Of a stretch of 64,000 nt of DNA, positions 46,054 through 57,360 are shown piece after piece. The notes beneath the pieces were generated by a model. That model was given only the letters and a program-made list of their open reading frames with translations, did no database searches and was not told where the DNA came from. The DNA is from Diphasiastrum complanatum. Lineage: Eukaryota > Streptophyta > Lycopodiopsida > Lycopodiales > Lycopodiaceae. Both the position numbers and the translations under genes were made by a program. The stretch spans positions 5,245,751 through 5,309,750 of the forward strand of contig CM055108.1 of the NCBI GenBank assembly GCA_029204225.1. The letters run 5' to 3'. How positions within the stretch are numbered: position 1 is the stretch's first letter; each line of letters begins with the position of its first letter.

Positions 46054-48762
46054 TAAGTTGGATGCATTTGTGGATACTAATGTTGTCATGTTGGCCTAGA
46101 AGAGCAAGATATCTACCTTTACTTTATGGCACAAAAGACTTGGACATGTCAACTCGGGTTCCATGGAGGCTATGATCAAGGAGGAGTATGCTTTAGGCCT
46201 ACCAAGGTCTATTGGGAAGGAAGACAAGGTTTGTGAAGCTTGTGCCTTATCCAAGGCACATAAGAAGGTGTTTCCTAACTCCATCACAAAGTCATCTCAT
46301 CCTCTTGAACTCATACACTCGGATGTGCACATTGCTAGCACCAAATCTAATGGAGGTTCATCCATGTTTTTAACCTTCATTGATGACTACTCAAGATATT
46401 GTTGGGTGTTCTTACTTTCCTTCAAGTCTCAAGTATTTGATACTTTTGTAAAGTTCAAGTTGTTTGTGAAAAAGCATCATAATCATAGCATCAAGATTCT
46501 TTTAGAAGTGACAATGGTGGAGAATTCATCTCCAATGAGTTCAAGGCCTTTTGTAAGGAGGAAGGGATCAAGAAAGAGACTTCTTGTCCTTACACTCCTC
46601 AACAAAATGGAGTTGCTGAAAGAAGGAATAGAACATTATGTGAATGTTCTAAGGCTTTAAGATTAGATGCTTGTTTGCCCAAATCCTTTTGGGGTGAGTC
46701 TCTTGTATGTGCAAACTACTTGATGAATAGGGTGCCTTGCAAAGCAATTGAAGGCAAAACTCCTTATGAGATGTTGTATGGAAAGAAACCCAATCTTAAT
46801 CACTTGAAAGTTTTTGGGTGTATATGTTATGTGCATGTGCCATTGGAAACAAGAATCAAGGAGGATCCATCTTCCACAAGAGGGATCATGCCTGGATATG
46901 CAAGCTCAAGCAAGGACTACAAAGTCTATCTCCCATCCTTGAACAAATTTGTTGTTTCAAGGGATGTCATCTTTGATGAACATCATATGCATATGCTTGA
47001 AGAAGGCTCAAGTGCTCCAACAATCAAGAAGAAGATGGCCGAGGAGCAAGATCTTGGTTTTGAGGAGGAGCTCATGGAGGAGCAAGCACCAAACCCACCT
47101 ATCACACCAAGGAGATCTTCAAGGGCAAAAGTGGAGCCATCAAGGCTCACATATCAAGGCAAAGGACAGCAAGTTGAGGGTATCTCATCCACTTCTTATG
47201 CTTTATCTAGTTTTGAAGAACCATCTAATGTTGAAGATGCATTGAACTCCAAAGAATGGTATAAAGCTATGTTGGATGAGTATGATGCCTTGATTGAGAA
47301 TGAAACTTGGTTGCTTGTTAAGAGACCTCAAAGAAATGTAATAGGATGCAAGTGTGTCTTCAAGATTAAGTTGAATGCAAATGGGAGTGTTAACAAACAT
47401 AAAGCAAGATTAGTTGCAAAAGGTTATGCTCAAGAGAGAGGGATAGACTATGAGGAAACTTTTGCACCCGTGGCCAAGATGGTCACAATAAGGCTAATCA
47501 TTGCACTTGCATTACATTTTGGATGGATTCTATGTCAAATGGATGTCTCTAATGCTTTCTTGAATGGTTTTTTGGAAGAGTATATCTATATGGAGCAGCC
47601 ACAAGGGTTCATCAAGCATGGAATGGAGAACAAAGTATGCCATCTCCAAAGAAGCATCTATGGCTTGAAGCAAGCCTCGAGATCTTGGAATTCAAGACTA
47701 CATTGCTATCTTATTTCACTTTCTTTTGTTCAAAGTGAATATGATCCCACTCTTTACATTAAGTTTGATGATGTTGGTATTGTACTTTTACTCATTTATG
47801 TAGATGACATCATCATTAGTGAAAATAGTGTTGATGGTATTGAAAAAATCAAGATAGATCTATCCTTAGAGTTCAAGATGGTAGATCTAGGGTGTCTTCA
47901 CTTCATCTTAGGCATAGAAGTACTTAGAGGGTCTGATTTTATCTTTATAAGTCAAGTAAACTATGCTCAAAGTCTTTTGAAGAAGTTTAAGATGGAAGTA
48001 TGCAAAAGTGTTGACACACCAATGGAGCAAGATGTAAAAGTGCCAAATGAAGATGATGAAATATCCTTCATGGACATCACTTTGTTTAGGCAACTTATAG
48101 GTTCCTTAATGTGGATCACTATAACTAGACCAGATCTTAGCTTTAGTGTATGTAGGTTGAGCCAATCCATGCAAAAGCCATTGAATATCCATTGGAAAAA
48201 GGCTAAGAGGATTCTAAGATACATCTTGGATACATTGGATTTTGGGATTCTATATAGAGGAGATGTGATTAACCTTCATGCATTTAGTGATTCAGATTTT
48301 GCAGGGGACAAGAGGGATAGGAAATCAACAAGTGCCTATTCAACTTTCAAAGGAGAAGGTGTGGTTTCATGGCTTTCAAAAAAGCAAGAAACTATATCTC
48401 TATCTTCAATCGAGGCCGAGTACAAAGCTTTGACAACCACTACAAAGGAGGTACTTTGGATCAAGAGATTATTGGTTGAGCTAAAGATCGTGGATTCAGA
48501 GGAGGCACCAATCATCTACAATGACAATATATCAGCCCAACACCTTGCATCTAACCCAATCTTCCATGCAAGATCTAAGCACATTGAGATATGCCATCAC
48601 TTTGTGAGAGAAATGGTGCAAGCCAAGGAGATTGCTTTGGAGCATGTTCCAAGCAATGAATGTGTAGCTGATCTACTCACTAAACCACTTCAAAAGACAC
48701 CTTTTATGAAGTTCAGATCATCACTTGGAGTGATTAGTAAAGCAATGATTGAACCAAGCTAG
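46054..48762 (+). pseudogene. Copia element 2 integrase-RT-RNase H, frameshifted
   Basis: Continuation of the gene cut at 40185. The HHCC region (LWHKRLGHVNSGSMEAM...CEAC) and the first part of the integrase core (LIHSDVH) are readable to about 46500. There, extra bases before the Asp-Asn-Gly-Gly segment shift the frame, so the second Asp and the Glu of the triad are encoded in another frame. From about 46610 the frame is open again to 48762 (MPKSFWGESLVC...): RT with IYVDDIIIS, RNase H with SDSDFAGDKRDRKS and SSIEAEYKAL, ending ECVADLLTKPL...VISKAMIEPS. RT and RNase H look intact; integrase is not. Confidence 0.92.
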
Positions 48763-48765
48763 ATA

Positions 48766-48776
48766 GTGAGGAGGAG
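48766..48776 (+). other. Copia element 2 polypurine tract
   Basis: GTGAGGAGGAG ends exactly at the start of the 3' LTR. Confidence 0.88.
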
Positions 48777-49457
48777 TGTTAAAAATTCACAATTCTAGCT
48801 TGACTAGTTTTGGTCATATGACTTGTAAATAGTTAGATGGTCATGATGTGGCTTGTCACACATGCCAAATAGCATAGGATTCCATTCATAAGGATGTTCT
48901 CAAGTAGACCTAAGTGTTAGAACCTTTGGAATGAGTCCAAATTATGCTTAGATACAAGGGAGAAAAAATAGGAGCTATTTTTGGTAATTTTTGCATTGTT
49001 GAGGGATCTCCAAGATTCCAACCCTAACTTGGTAGGGATGAAAGATCCACCAAAATTAGCATTAGGGATAGGTTTGGGCTACTCATACTTGCCCAAAACC
49101 GTGATGGATCATGTATATATAGGTGATGATATCTCACCAAAATCAATCAAGCAATTTCATGTTGTTTCTCTCATAATGGTGCAATTGCTCTCTATGTTCA
49201 TAATTGTTTGAGTACTTGTGATTACTAATGATTATATGATTGAATGTAGGTCTGGTGTACAGTATTCAGACTGTGGGAGGCCGTACTTTCACACGTGTGA
49301 AGCCTTCTTCAAGGATTTGGGCCATTTAGTGAGGTTCAAGCATAGATTTTTGATGGATTTTGATGGTTCAACTTGTGCTAATCTTATGAAATCATAATCT
49401 ATTGTTTCCCTCATCATTTCAAATGTTTTAGGATCCTTATTTGTTGTAATTTTTACA
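48777..49457 (+). repeat. Copia element 2, 3' LTR
   Basis: 681 bp partner of 37441-38122, followed by the second copy of the cctct target duplication. Confidence 0.96.
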
Positions 49458-49462
49458 CCTCT

Positions 49463-49694
49463 TTTTAGTTTTCAAAAGAAAAATCTAAGATGTTAAGCTT
49501 TTTCAATAAAATTCTATTCTAAGTTTCAAACTTTTAGTCTTAACAAGCTAAACTTTGAACTCTTAGTTTGTAATCCCAAATATAAGGTGAATTATCTTTA
49601 CTCATGTTGGAGGCATGTCCTTCTTGGTCGTACTTTATTCTTCCTCCCTCTTTGTACCTGCAGATCTCCAAAGGAGTGGAGAGAGCTACAGTAC
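49463..49694 (+). other. Gypsy leader, middle part
   Basis: Lies between the target duplications of copia elements 2 and 4, so it belongs to the DNA they both entered, inferred to be the gypsy leader. No coding potential. Confidence 0.6.
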
Positions 49695-50832
49695 TGATGA
49701 GAATCGAATCAACGCTCTGATACCACTGTTGGGAGTCGAGCAGTGCTCCGATACGAATGATGAGAATCGTGAGAAGAAAAATTCACGAAACATTCGTGAC
49801 TCTCTTTCGAGATTCGGATGGAGTTCAGACACGTTCGCTGGGCACTGCCAGCTGAAACACTCCTACAATCCTCCAAAGGGTAGTCAAGTACTACTGATCT
49901 ACGTTCATAAAATTAATATAGCATTCGACTTCATTTCAACCAAGGTGCAGAATTCAAAGGGAACAAGAAAACTCAGACATATTAAAATAAACAGCATAAG
50001 CATTCGACATCCAAGATCAGACACTACCAGAAAAATAATCTATATTGATTTTCTCTGATTTCTTCAGGGCACTGCATGCGAATCCACGCAGTGCGTTGGC
50101 GTGAGAGAAGCATGGCTCTCTCTCGAGTAGTAGTCTCGCTTTACTAGCGGACAATTGGATCTTCTGGTCCTAGATAGAATTACCTTCTCGCACGCAGGCG
50201 GAGCTTCTATATGTGTTTGTCTTGATTGCTTACTAGCATCATACTACTTCTTGTTCTTCTTTCTTGCTTAGTTACACACTGTGTATCCTATTGATATATG
50301 TCAAGTATTATTTAGTAAGTACAGTCTCTCTATGCAAATCTAAGATTAGAGTGATTAATCATCTACAACTAACCAGAGAATTACAAGAGTGGCAGTTTAG
50401 CCATGACCTAGGGAGTATCTGCTAACGTCATGCCATCAGGTCAGATCTCTGTACTTTTGGTACTTGCATGATCTCTGGTGGTACTCCTTGGAGCATGAGG
50501 ACAGAACAAATTTCGTTTCCACTGTTGGTTTCGTTTACCTCATTTGACTTTCTCTCGTATAGGACCACAAGGGAATCTCGTTCATGGATCGTTCGTGTTC
50601 GCAAACCGTTGGTCTTCATTTTCGTTAACTTTCGTGTTCACGAAACTCTTCGTGTTTTGTGTCTTCAGATGTTCAAGTTCGTGAACATGTTTGTCATCGT
50701 CTTCGTTGACTTTCGTGTTCGCAAAACTCTGAATGTTTCGTGTCTTCAAATATTCGAGTTCGCGAACATGCTCGTCAGACGAAAGGCCATAAACTAGCAA
50801 GGCTTTGTATTCAGAAACACTTTGATTCTTCA
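49695..50832 (-). repeat. Copia element 4, 3' LTR with internal tandem repeat
   Basis: 1138 bp. Contains two adjacent copies of an approximately 81 bp unit at about 50615-50780 (cttcgtt(a/g)actttcgtgttc...). The same pair is present in the other LTR near 54215-54375. Confidence 0.93.
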
Positions 50833-53102
50833 GCTCCCTCTCAAAGCATGGTAGCTTTATGATCCCGAGACTGCTCCTTTGTCTCTCAAAGAGTCCTTTG
50901 TCCAGAGCCTGTGTGAAGATGTCAGCAACCATATCTTTCGTTCTGATGAAGATGGTCTGCATCATCTTCTTCTCAATCAGATTCCTGATCAAGTGATACT
51001 TGATTGCAATGTGTTTCATCTTGGAATGGAACACGAGATCCTTCGTGAGGTGTATTGCAGAGGTGTTGTCCATCTACAAGACAAGTGGCTTGTTCCTTGT
51101 TTTGTCCAATTCATCCAGGAACTGCCTTAGCCAAATTATCTTGTTGGCCATCTTTGCTGCTGCTACGTATTCTGCTTTGCAGGATGACTGGGCTACAATG
51201 GTTTGCTTCTTGCTGACCTAGAGAACTTTGCTCTTGATGCGATGGTGCATCCTCCTAAAACGCTTTTACAGTCGTCCCTGAGAGATGTCCAGCTAGCGTC
51301 GTTGTAGGAAAGTATCCCGAGACCTGCACCACAACAATAACACAAGCCATAATCCCTCGTTAATTGAAGATATTGCAAAATTTGTTTCGCAATTTTCCAA
51401 TGTGTCAAGCCTGGATTTGTGCAGAATTGGCTCATCCTGAATACTACATAAGCAGTATCAGGACGTGTGTTGTCTACAAGGTACATCAGTGAACCTATCA
51501 GCCTTCTGTAGGGAGTGAGCTGCATCTGTTCTCTTTCTTCCTCAGTCTTTGGACAGTCGTCATTTGTTAGCACCATTTTTGCGAGCATTGAAGTGTTCGC
51601 TCCTTTGCAGTTCAGCATCCCAAAGTCCTCTAGGATTTTCTGGGTGTATCAGGACTGGAGAAGGTATAACTTGCCTCCCTCATAGTCCCTTTCAATTTGT
51701 AAGCCTAGGTAACACCTGGCTTCTCCCAGGTCTACTATCTCGAAATGTTTCGAGATGTCTATCTTTACTTCAGCAATTAGTCTCTCACTCCTGCAAAGTA
51801 TCAGAGTGTCGTCCACATATACAGCCACTATGATGATCTGTCCATCTGTAACTCTGATATACACATTAGAGTCAGCCAACAGATGCTTGAATCTCAATGA
51901 TTTCAGGGCCTGATCTTCTTCTTGTACCATTGTCGGGCTGATTGCTTCAGACCATAGATCTTTCTATGCATTCTGCATACATAGTCAGGAAGTGAATTTG
52001 AGACAAATCCTGGGGGTTGATCTATGTAGACCTCTTCATCTAATTCACCATGCAAGAAGGCTATCTTCTCGTCCACAATGTGGATCCTGAGGTCATAAGC
52101 TGCTGCATATGCGAACATTAGACATACGGATGAATGTTTGACGACAGGAGAGAAGGCTTAATTAGAATAGTCAATACCGTATCTCTGAGAGAAACCCTTC
52201 GCTACCAGTCTTGCCTTGTATTTCGTCACACTCCTGTCTGGTCCATATTTGAGTTTGAAAATCCATTTGCATTTGACAGTCTTGCGCTTATGAGGTAATG
52301 GCTCCAACGTCCATACCTGGTTCTTCCTCGTGGACTCCATCTCTTCGTTCATGGCTTGGATCCATTTGTCCTTTTTTTGACCTTCAATCGCCTCCTCGAA
52401 TGTCTGTGGTTCGCCACTGAACCCGCAAAATTCTTCTGATGTGAATGTTGAGTTGCCTAGCACAAATCTTGCTGGCGCTCTTTGTGGTCTTGTCGACCTT
52501 CTAGGAGATACTACCGGAACAGCTATGCCTTTTCCCTTGTCTACTCTGCTCGGTCCGGAACCATCTTGGTTTACAGGAACTGCGGCGGCAGGCTGCCTCT
52601 CGAATCTTTCTTCGTCTGATTCGTCACTTGAATGGGAGACGACTCAAAAATCTTCGTTTTTGTGTTCGTCCTCTACTCCCTCCGACGTTGGCGGTAGGTC
52701 ATAGTACTGTCTTTCTAGATTTTCATAGCTAACAGGGTCTTCGTTGGCCATTGTCCTGCTCTTGTCAAATTTGGCATGCCTCACTGTTTTTACAGTGTTC
52801 GTGTCTGGCATGTAGATTCTGTAGTATGACAAATTATTGTCATAACCTACCAGAAATCCTTGCTCGGCTTTCTCATCAAGCTTCTTGCGCAGCTTATCAG
52901 GAATATGTGCATATGCTGCACAGCCAAATATTCTGACATGAGACAGGTTGGGCTTTCTACCCCACCATAGCTCATGTGGTGTCGTGTGAGGAACACCAGA
53001 TTTACCTATCATATTCTGGATGTATGCGGTTGTAGCTACTGCTTCAGTCCATAGTGCCCTTGGAGCCTTCGAATAGGCCATCATGCATTTGGCTGCTTCC
53101 AT
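50582..53102 (-). pseudogene. Copia element 4 pol remnant: integrase end, RT, RNase H, broken
   Basis: Several open pieces in different frames. 53102-52644 holds the integrase C-terminal part (CMMAYSKAPRALWTEAV, PHELWWGRKPNLSHVRIFGC) without the DD35E core. 52463-52158 holds the RT start (WIQAMNEEMES, CKWIFKLKYGPD). 52118-51903 and 51930-51649 hold the RT core (IVDEKIAFLHGELDEEVYIDQP, then VYVDDTLILC). 51618-51193 and 51073-50582 hold RNase H and the tail (MDNTSAIHLTKDLVFHSKMKHI, MVADIFTQAL). The last frame does not stop at the polypurine tract but reads into the 3' LTR through two 27-residue repeats (EHVRELEHLKT...). Inactive because of frame breaks and missing domains. Confidence 0.88.
50833..50847 (-). 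other. Copia element 4 polypurine tract
   Basis: GCTTTGAGAGGGAGC on the minus strand, abutting the 3' LTR. Confidence 0.75.
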
Positions 53103-53299
53103 TAGGGTCCTGTTCTTTCATTCAACAGGCTAGAAAGTCAGATATTGAAGAATTAAATATAGTGCAGATCTTGTTCTGCATGCTGTTGATTGAAGCCATT
53201 GCTTCTTGAAGTCTGTTTTTCTTGTTGTTTGATTGATTGTCTGAATGCTTGGCCTCCTGGATCTGCTAGCTTTTCGGCTATGTCAGAATATGACAGGCG

Positions 53300-53311
53300 G
53301 CTTTGATACCA
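53300..53311 (-). other. Copia element 4 primer binding site
   Basis: TGGTATCAAAGC on the minus strand, one base off the iMet site of the other elements and one base from the 5' LTR. A second TGGTATCAGAGC occurs inside the LTR (53334-53345). Confidence 0.75.
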
Positions 53312-53312
53312 C

Positions 53313-54425
53313 TGATGAGAATCAAATCAGCGCTCTGATACCACTGTTGGGAGTCGAACGGTGCTACGATACGAATGATGAGAATTGTGAGAAGAAAAAT
53401 TCATGAAACATTCGCGACTCTCCTTCGAGATTCAGATGGAGTTCAGATGCATTCGCTGGGCACTGCCAACTGAAACACTCCTACAATCCTCCAGAGGGTA
53501 GTCAGGTACTACTGATCTACGTTCATAAAATTAATATAGCATTCGACTTCATTTCAACCAAGGTGCAAAATTCAAATGGAACAAGAAAACTCAGACATAT
53601 TAAAATAAACAACATAAGCATTCGACATCCAAGATTAGACACAACCAGAAAAATAATCTATATTGATTTTTTCAGATTTCTTCAAGGCATTACATGCGAA
53701 TCCACGCAGTGCATTGGCGTGAGAGAAGCACGGCTCTCTCACAAGTAGTAGTCTCACTTTACTAGCAGACAATTGGATCTTCTGATCCTAGACAAAATTA
53801 TCTTCTCGCACGCAAGCGGAGCTTACTAGCATCATACTACTTCTTGTTCTTCTTTCTTGCTTAGTTACACACTGTGTATCCTATCGATATATGTCAAGTA
53901 TCATTCAGTAAGTATAGTCTCTCTATGCAAATCTAAGATTAGAGTGATTAACCATCTACAACTAACCAAAGAATTACAAGAGTGGCAGTTTAGCCATGAC
54001 CTAGGGAGTATCTGCTGACGTCATGCCATCAGGTCAGATCTCTGTACTTCTGGTACTTGCATGATCTCTGGTGGTACTCCTTGGAGCGTGAGGACAGAAC
54101 GGGTTTCGTTTCCACCGTTGGTTTCGTTTACCTCGTTCGCCTTTCTCTCGTATAGGACCGCAAGGGAATCTCGTTCATGGATCGTTCATGTTCGCAAACC
54201 GTTGGTCTTCATCTTCGTTAACTTTTGTGTTCACAAAACTCTTCGTGTTTTGTGTCTTCAGATGTTCGAGTTCGCGAACATGTTCGTCACCGTCTTCGTT
54301 GACTTTCGTGTTCACAAAACTCTTAGTGTTTAGTGTCTTCAGATGTTCGAGTTCGCGAACATGCTCGTCAAGCGAGGGGTCGTAAGCTAGCAAGGCTTTG
54401 TATTCAGAAACACTTTGTTTCTTCA
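53313..54425 (-). repeat. Copia element 4, 5' LTR
   Basis: 1113 bp partner of 49695-50832, followed by the agtac target duplication. Confidence 0.93.
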
Positions 54426-54430
54426 AGTAC

Positions 54431-54786
54431 GTAGTAATTGGAGAGGGGAGAAAGAGCCAGAACTAATTTTCATAAATCTTTGGGGTCCATGAACCATGTG
54501 GCACCTTTTGGTGGCCCCACATGGCTAAAAAGGTCTAGAAGGGACAAATGGGGTCTTTCTTGGGCCCCACTTGTCCTTTTTGCATGAGGGAGGAGAGGAG
54601 CTTAGGGGAGGGGGTAAATGAGGTACGTTCACTTCCTTTCCCTCATTCCCCCAAGTTGTTGAAGAATTCTTTTGCTCTCAAGTTGGATATTTCTTGAGGC
54701 CCTGTGCACTAGCTTTTCCCTTTTTGCAATTTTTACACCGTAGCCCTCCGTTTTCCTCTAGTTTTTTGCCAGCTTCTCCTTTATCC
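54431..54786 (+). other. Gypsy leader, last part
   Basis: Joins the target site of copia element 4 to the gag start. No conserved frame; GA-rich at 54437-54460. Confidence 0.6.
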
Positions 54787-55023
54787 ATGGACACCCCTAT
54801 GTATGAGACTAGAGCTCCAAGTCCCGTTGGGACTAATATGGAGAACATGACGAGTGCCATAAATTTGTTACAGCAACAAATTGTGGACATGCATTCAAAG
54901 CATGAACGGGCAAAGGCCGAGATTCAGGCTATGTCCCAGTCTCGACAAGCTCTTCTAAATCCGATGTTTACTCTGGAATTTTTTACCGAAGAGAAGAAGG
55001 ACAGACACCAAGATGTGGTGTAA
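54787..55023 (+). pseudogene. Gypsy gag, N-terminal piece
   Basis: Starts MDTPMYETRAPSPVGTNMEN and contains a glutamine/lysine-rich, coiled-coil-like stretch (INLLQQQIVDMHSKHERAKAE). The frame reaches TAA at 55021, and gag then resumes in a different frame at about 55057. The true start could be the upstream ATG at 54694, but the leader-like composition before 54787 argues against it. Ty3/gypsy gag forms the particle shell. Confidence 0.7.
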
Positions 55024-55056
55024 GCCTGGCTAGATTGATGGACATCGCATTTTTCC

Positions 55057-57360
55057 ATGCACGATCTACCTGATAGCTCGCGTATTTCGACGGCCATCAT
55101 GTTTTTACACGGTAAAGCGTATTCTTGGTGGCAGCATCTTAAAGACCGAGCTACAGTCCCAACCACTTGGGATGACTTCCAAGTAGTGGCTGCCTTTATG
55201 CCTGTCCTAGACGATTTTGAATATTATCGTCGATTTGCTACATTGCAAATGGGGACGAAGCCCTTGGACGTCTACTTACAAGACTTCCAAGAGGCTGCTT
55301 CGCGGTTTTTTAACTGCATAGACGGGGTGCTCCTTAAGCTGCATTTCATCTTGGGCTTGCCCAAGGAATATCAGTTGGAGGTACGTCGTAATCAGCCACA
55401 GTCCCTAGAGGATGTTGTGCGTTTCACTCGGATTTTCGACGATACGCACACGATAACCCACAAAGAGCAACCAAAGCTCGAGGCCAAAGACAGATCCTCT
55501 GCCGGTCCTTCTTTCAAAAAGGGCAAGGAGCACATGGTCGGCGAAGCTTCTTCTTTGGGGAATAAAAAGAAGCGCCCTCGGTTGGAGAGGGCGGACTTCG
55601 ACAAGGCCAAAAACGACAGGTTGTGTTTCTCCTGCATGGAGAAAGGGCACCTTTCTAAGGACTGTCCGAAGAGACGGAAGAAGGGTGGCCGCTCTTTTAA
55701 GGCACCAGGTAATTCTTCTATTTCTTGTATTGATGTATTTTTTAAAGATGAAACAGTTTGTATGACTTGTTGTTTTAATACTACAGTGTTTGGACCTCAC
55801 GACCTCATTCGTATGAGTGGGTTCGTAGGCAGCCAACTTGTGAGTGTTCTTTTTGACGACGGTTCTACGCATAATTTTATTAATGCTAAGTTGGTGCAGA
55901 AGCTGCAGCTGGCAACCACACCAAGTGACCACAAGTATGTGGTTAGGATGGCAGTTGGTGGGGAGCAGCAGGTCTGGGACCACTTTGTCCCCCACGTGCC
56001 GTTGAAGATTCAAGACTATGTAGATAGTTTATCTTTTCATCTCATGAATCTAGATAAGGTGGATGTAGTCCTGGAAAAAGAGTGGTTTTTTGCTAGGAAT
56101 GAGTCCTTAAAGAGAGACTATGTATCTCATTGTATTTCTTTCTTGCATAATGACTCATGGGTTTGTCTTAAAGGCGATGAGCCTGATCTACCTTTTGTAA
56201 CTGCTCATGAAGCGAATCAATGTATTTTAAATTTTGAGTATTCTTCGTATTTATGTTATCTAAAAGATGAATCTTACATAGATGCTTTTAGTACTCATAA
56301 TGTTAATGTTGATGTATCAACTTTTCCTAAAGCTTTATCTTTTACTGATGATAATTTAGAATCTTCGCCTGAGGGTAAAATCTTTAAGAGACTTAGGAAG
56401 GAGTATAGCGATATATTCCCTGAGCAGTTGGCTGAGGGTCTTCCCCCCTCACGGGGTGTAGACCATCACATAGATCTCCTTCTCGACAGCTCTCTTGTAT
56501 CACTATTTTCCTACAGGATGAGCCCGAAGGAAGAAGATGAAGTTGCTAGTCAACTTAAGGAGTTATTACGTAAAGGCCATATTTGGCCTAGTAAATTCCC
56601 TTGGGGAGCTCCTGTTTTGCTAACCGGCAAGAAAGACAGTGGTGTTCTTCTTTGTGTCGATTACAAAAAGCTTAATAAAATGACAATTAAGAACTACTAT
56701 CCCTTGCCTAGGATGGACAACTTAATGGACCGATTGAATGGTGCTATATATTTCACCAAATTGGACCTTAGGTCTGGATACCATCAAATTAGAATACACG
56801 AGGGGGATGTTTCCAAAACTGGTTTTCGTACTAGGTATGGCCATTACGAATTTTTAGTTTTACCCTTTGGTCTAACTAATGCCCCGGCAACCTTCCAACA
56901 GATGATGAACGATATTCTTTGTCCATATCTGGGGAAGTTTCTCGTGGTATTTTTAGATGACATACCGATTTACAGTAAGACTCTTGAGGAGCACGAAGCG
57001 CATTTGCATAAAGTCTTAGATAATCTAAGGCAGACAAAGCTTTATGCTAAGGAGTCTAAATGTGAGTTCTTTCAAACTCGACTCAAGTATTTGGGACATA
57101 TCGTTTCCGATCGAGGTCTTGAGATCGACTACGATAATGTCCAAAAAGTTCATGACTGGCCTATTCTGAAAACCATTAGGGAAGTAAAATCTTTTCTAGG
57201 CTTCACAAGATTTTTTCATAAATTCATTAAAGACTATGCCTTAGTTGCATTGCCTCTAACGAATCTTCTTAAGGGAGTGAAGAAAGCCAAACAGAAAACT
57301 AAAAAGGGTAATAAGAAGAAGGCCAGAAAGCATTTGAAAATCAGTCCCCTTGTTGTTTGA
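55057..57360 (+). pseudogene. Gypsy gag-protease-RT, 767-codon frame
   Basis: Retrotransposon gag domain (FLHGKAYSWWQHLKDR, FILGLPKEYQLEVR) is followed by a CCHC knuckle (CFSCMEKGHLSKDC) near residue 195. The pepsin-like protease site near 265 reads LFDDGSTHNFI, where most plant gypsy proteins have D-S-G. A complete RT follows: VDYKKLNKMTIKNYYPLPR, FTKLDLRSGYHQIRI, FGLTNAPATFQQ, and a catalytic VVFLDDIPIYS. The connection to RNase H begins (FLGFTRFFHKFI), then the frame shifts within a lysine-rich run and stops at 57358. It makes DNA from the element RNA. Inactive as it stands because gag, protease and RNase H are not in one frame. Confidence 0.92.

Larger units (their letters stand above)
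37441..49457 (+). mobile_element. Ty1/copia retrotransposon, copia element 2 (host of copia element 3)
   Basis: LTRs 37441-38122 (682 bp) and 48777-49457 (681 bp), primer site at 38123, polypurine tract at 48766-48776, and a perfect 5 bp target duplication cctct (37436-37440 and 49458-49462). The LTRs differ by about ten substitutions and one indel by hand count (about 1.5%). Internal DNA is split by copia element 3 at 40185/46054. Without that insert the element is about 6.1 kb. Gag and pol carry frameshifts and a stop, so it is defective even apart from the insertion. Confidence 0.96.
49695..54425 (-). mobile_element. Ty1/copia retrotransposon, copia element 4 (deletion derivative, different lineage)
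   Basis: LTRs 49695-50832 (1138 bp) and 53313-54425 (1113 bp; the 25 bp difference is one indel near 50210), with TGATGAGAATC...TTCTTCA ends. Perfect target duplication agtac (49690-49694 and 54426-54430). Only 2480 bp of internal DNA remains: gag, protease and most of integrase are missing. LTR divergence is clearly higher than in copia elements 1-3, with many G/A and C/T changes. The sequence differs from the other copias here (WGRKPNLSHVRIFGC, VYVDDTLILC) and resembles the Tnt1-like branch. Confidence 0.93.

Noticed and set aside
49728-50832. LTR of copia element 4 starting at tgttgggagtcgag instead of 49695
   Set aside because: The duplicated sequence extends to TGATGAGAATC, and only that border gives the exact AGTAC target duplication and TG...CA ends.
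54694-54786. Upstream ATG at 54694 as the gypsy gag start
   Set aside because: The extra 31 residues are Phe/Ser/Pro-rich and leader-like; the gag-like sequence begins at the ATG at 54787.
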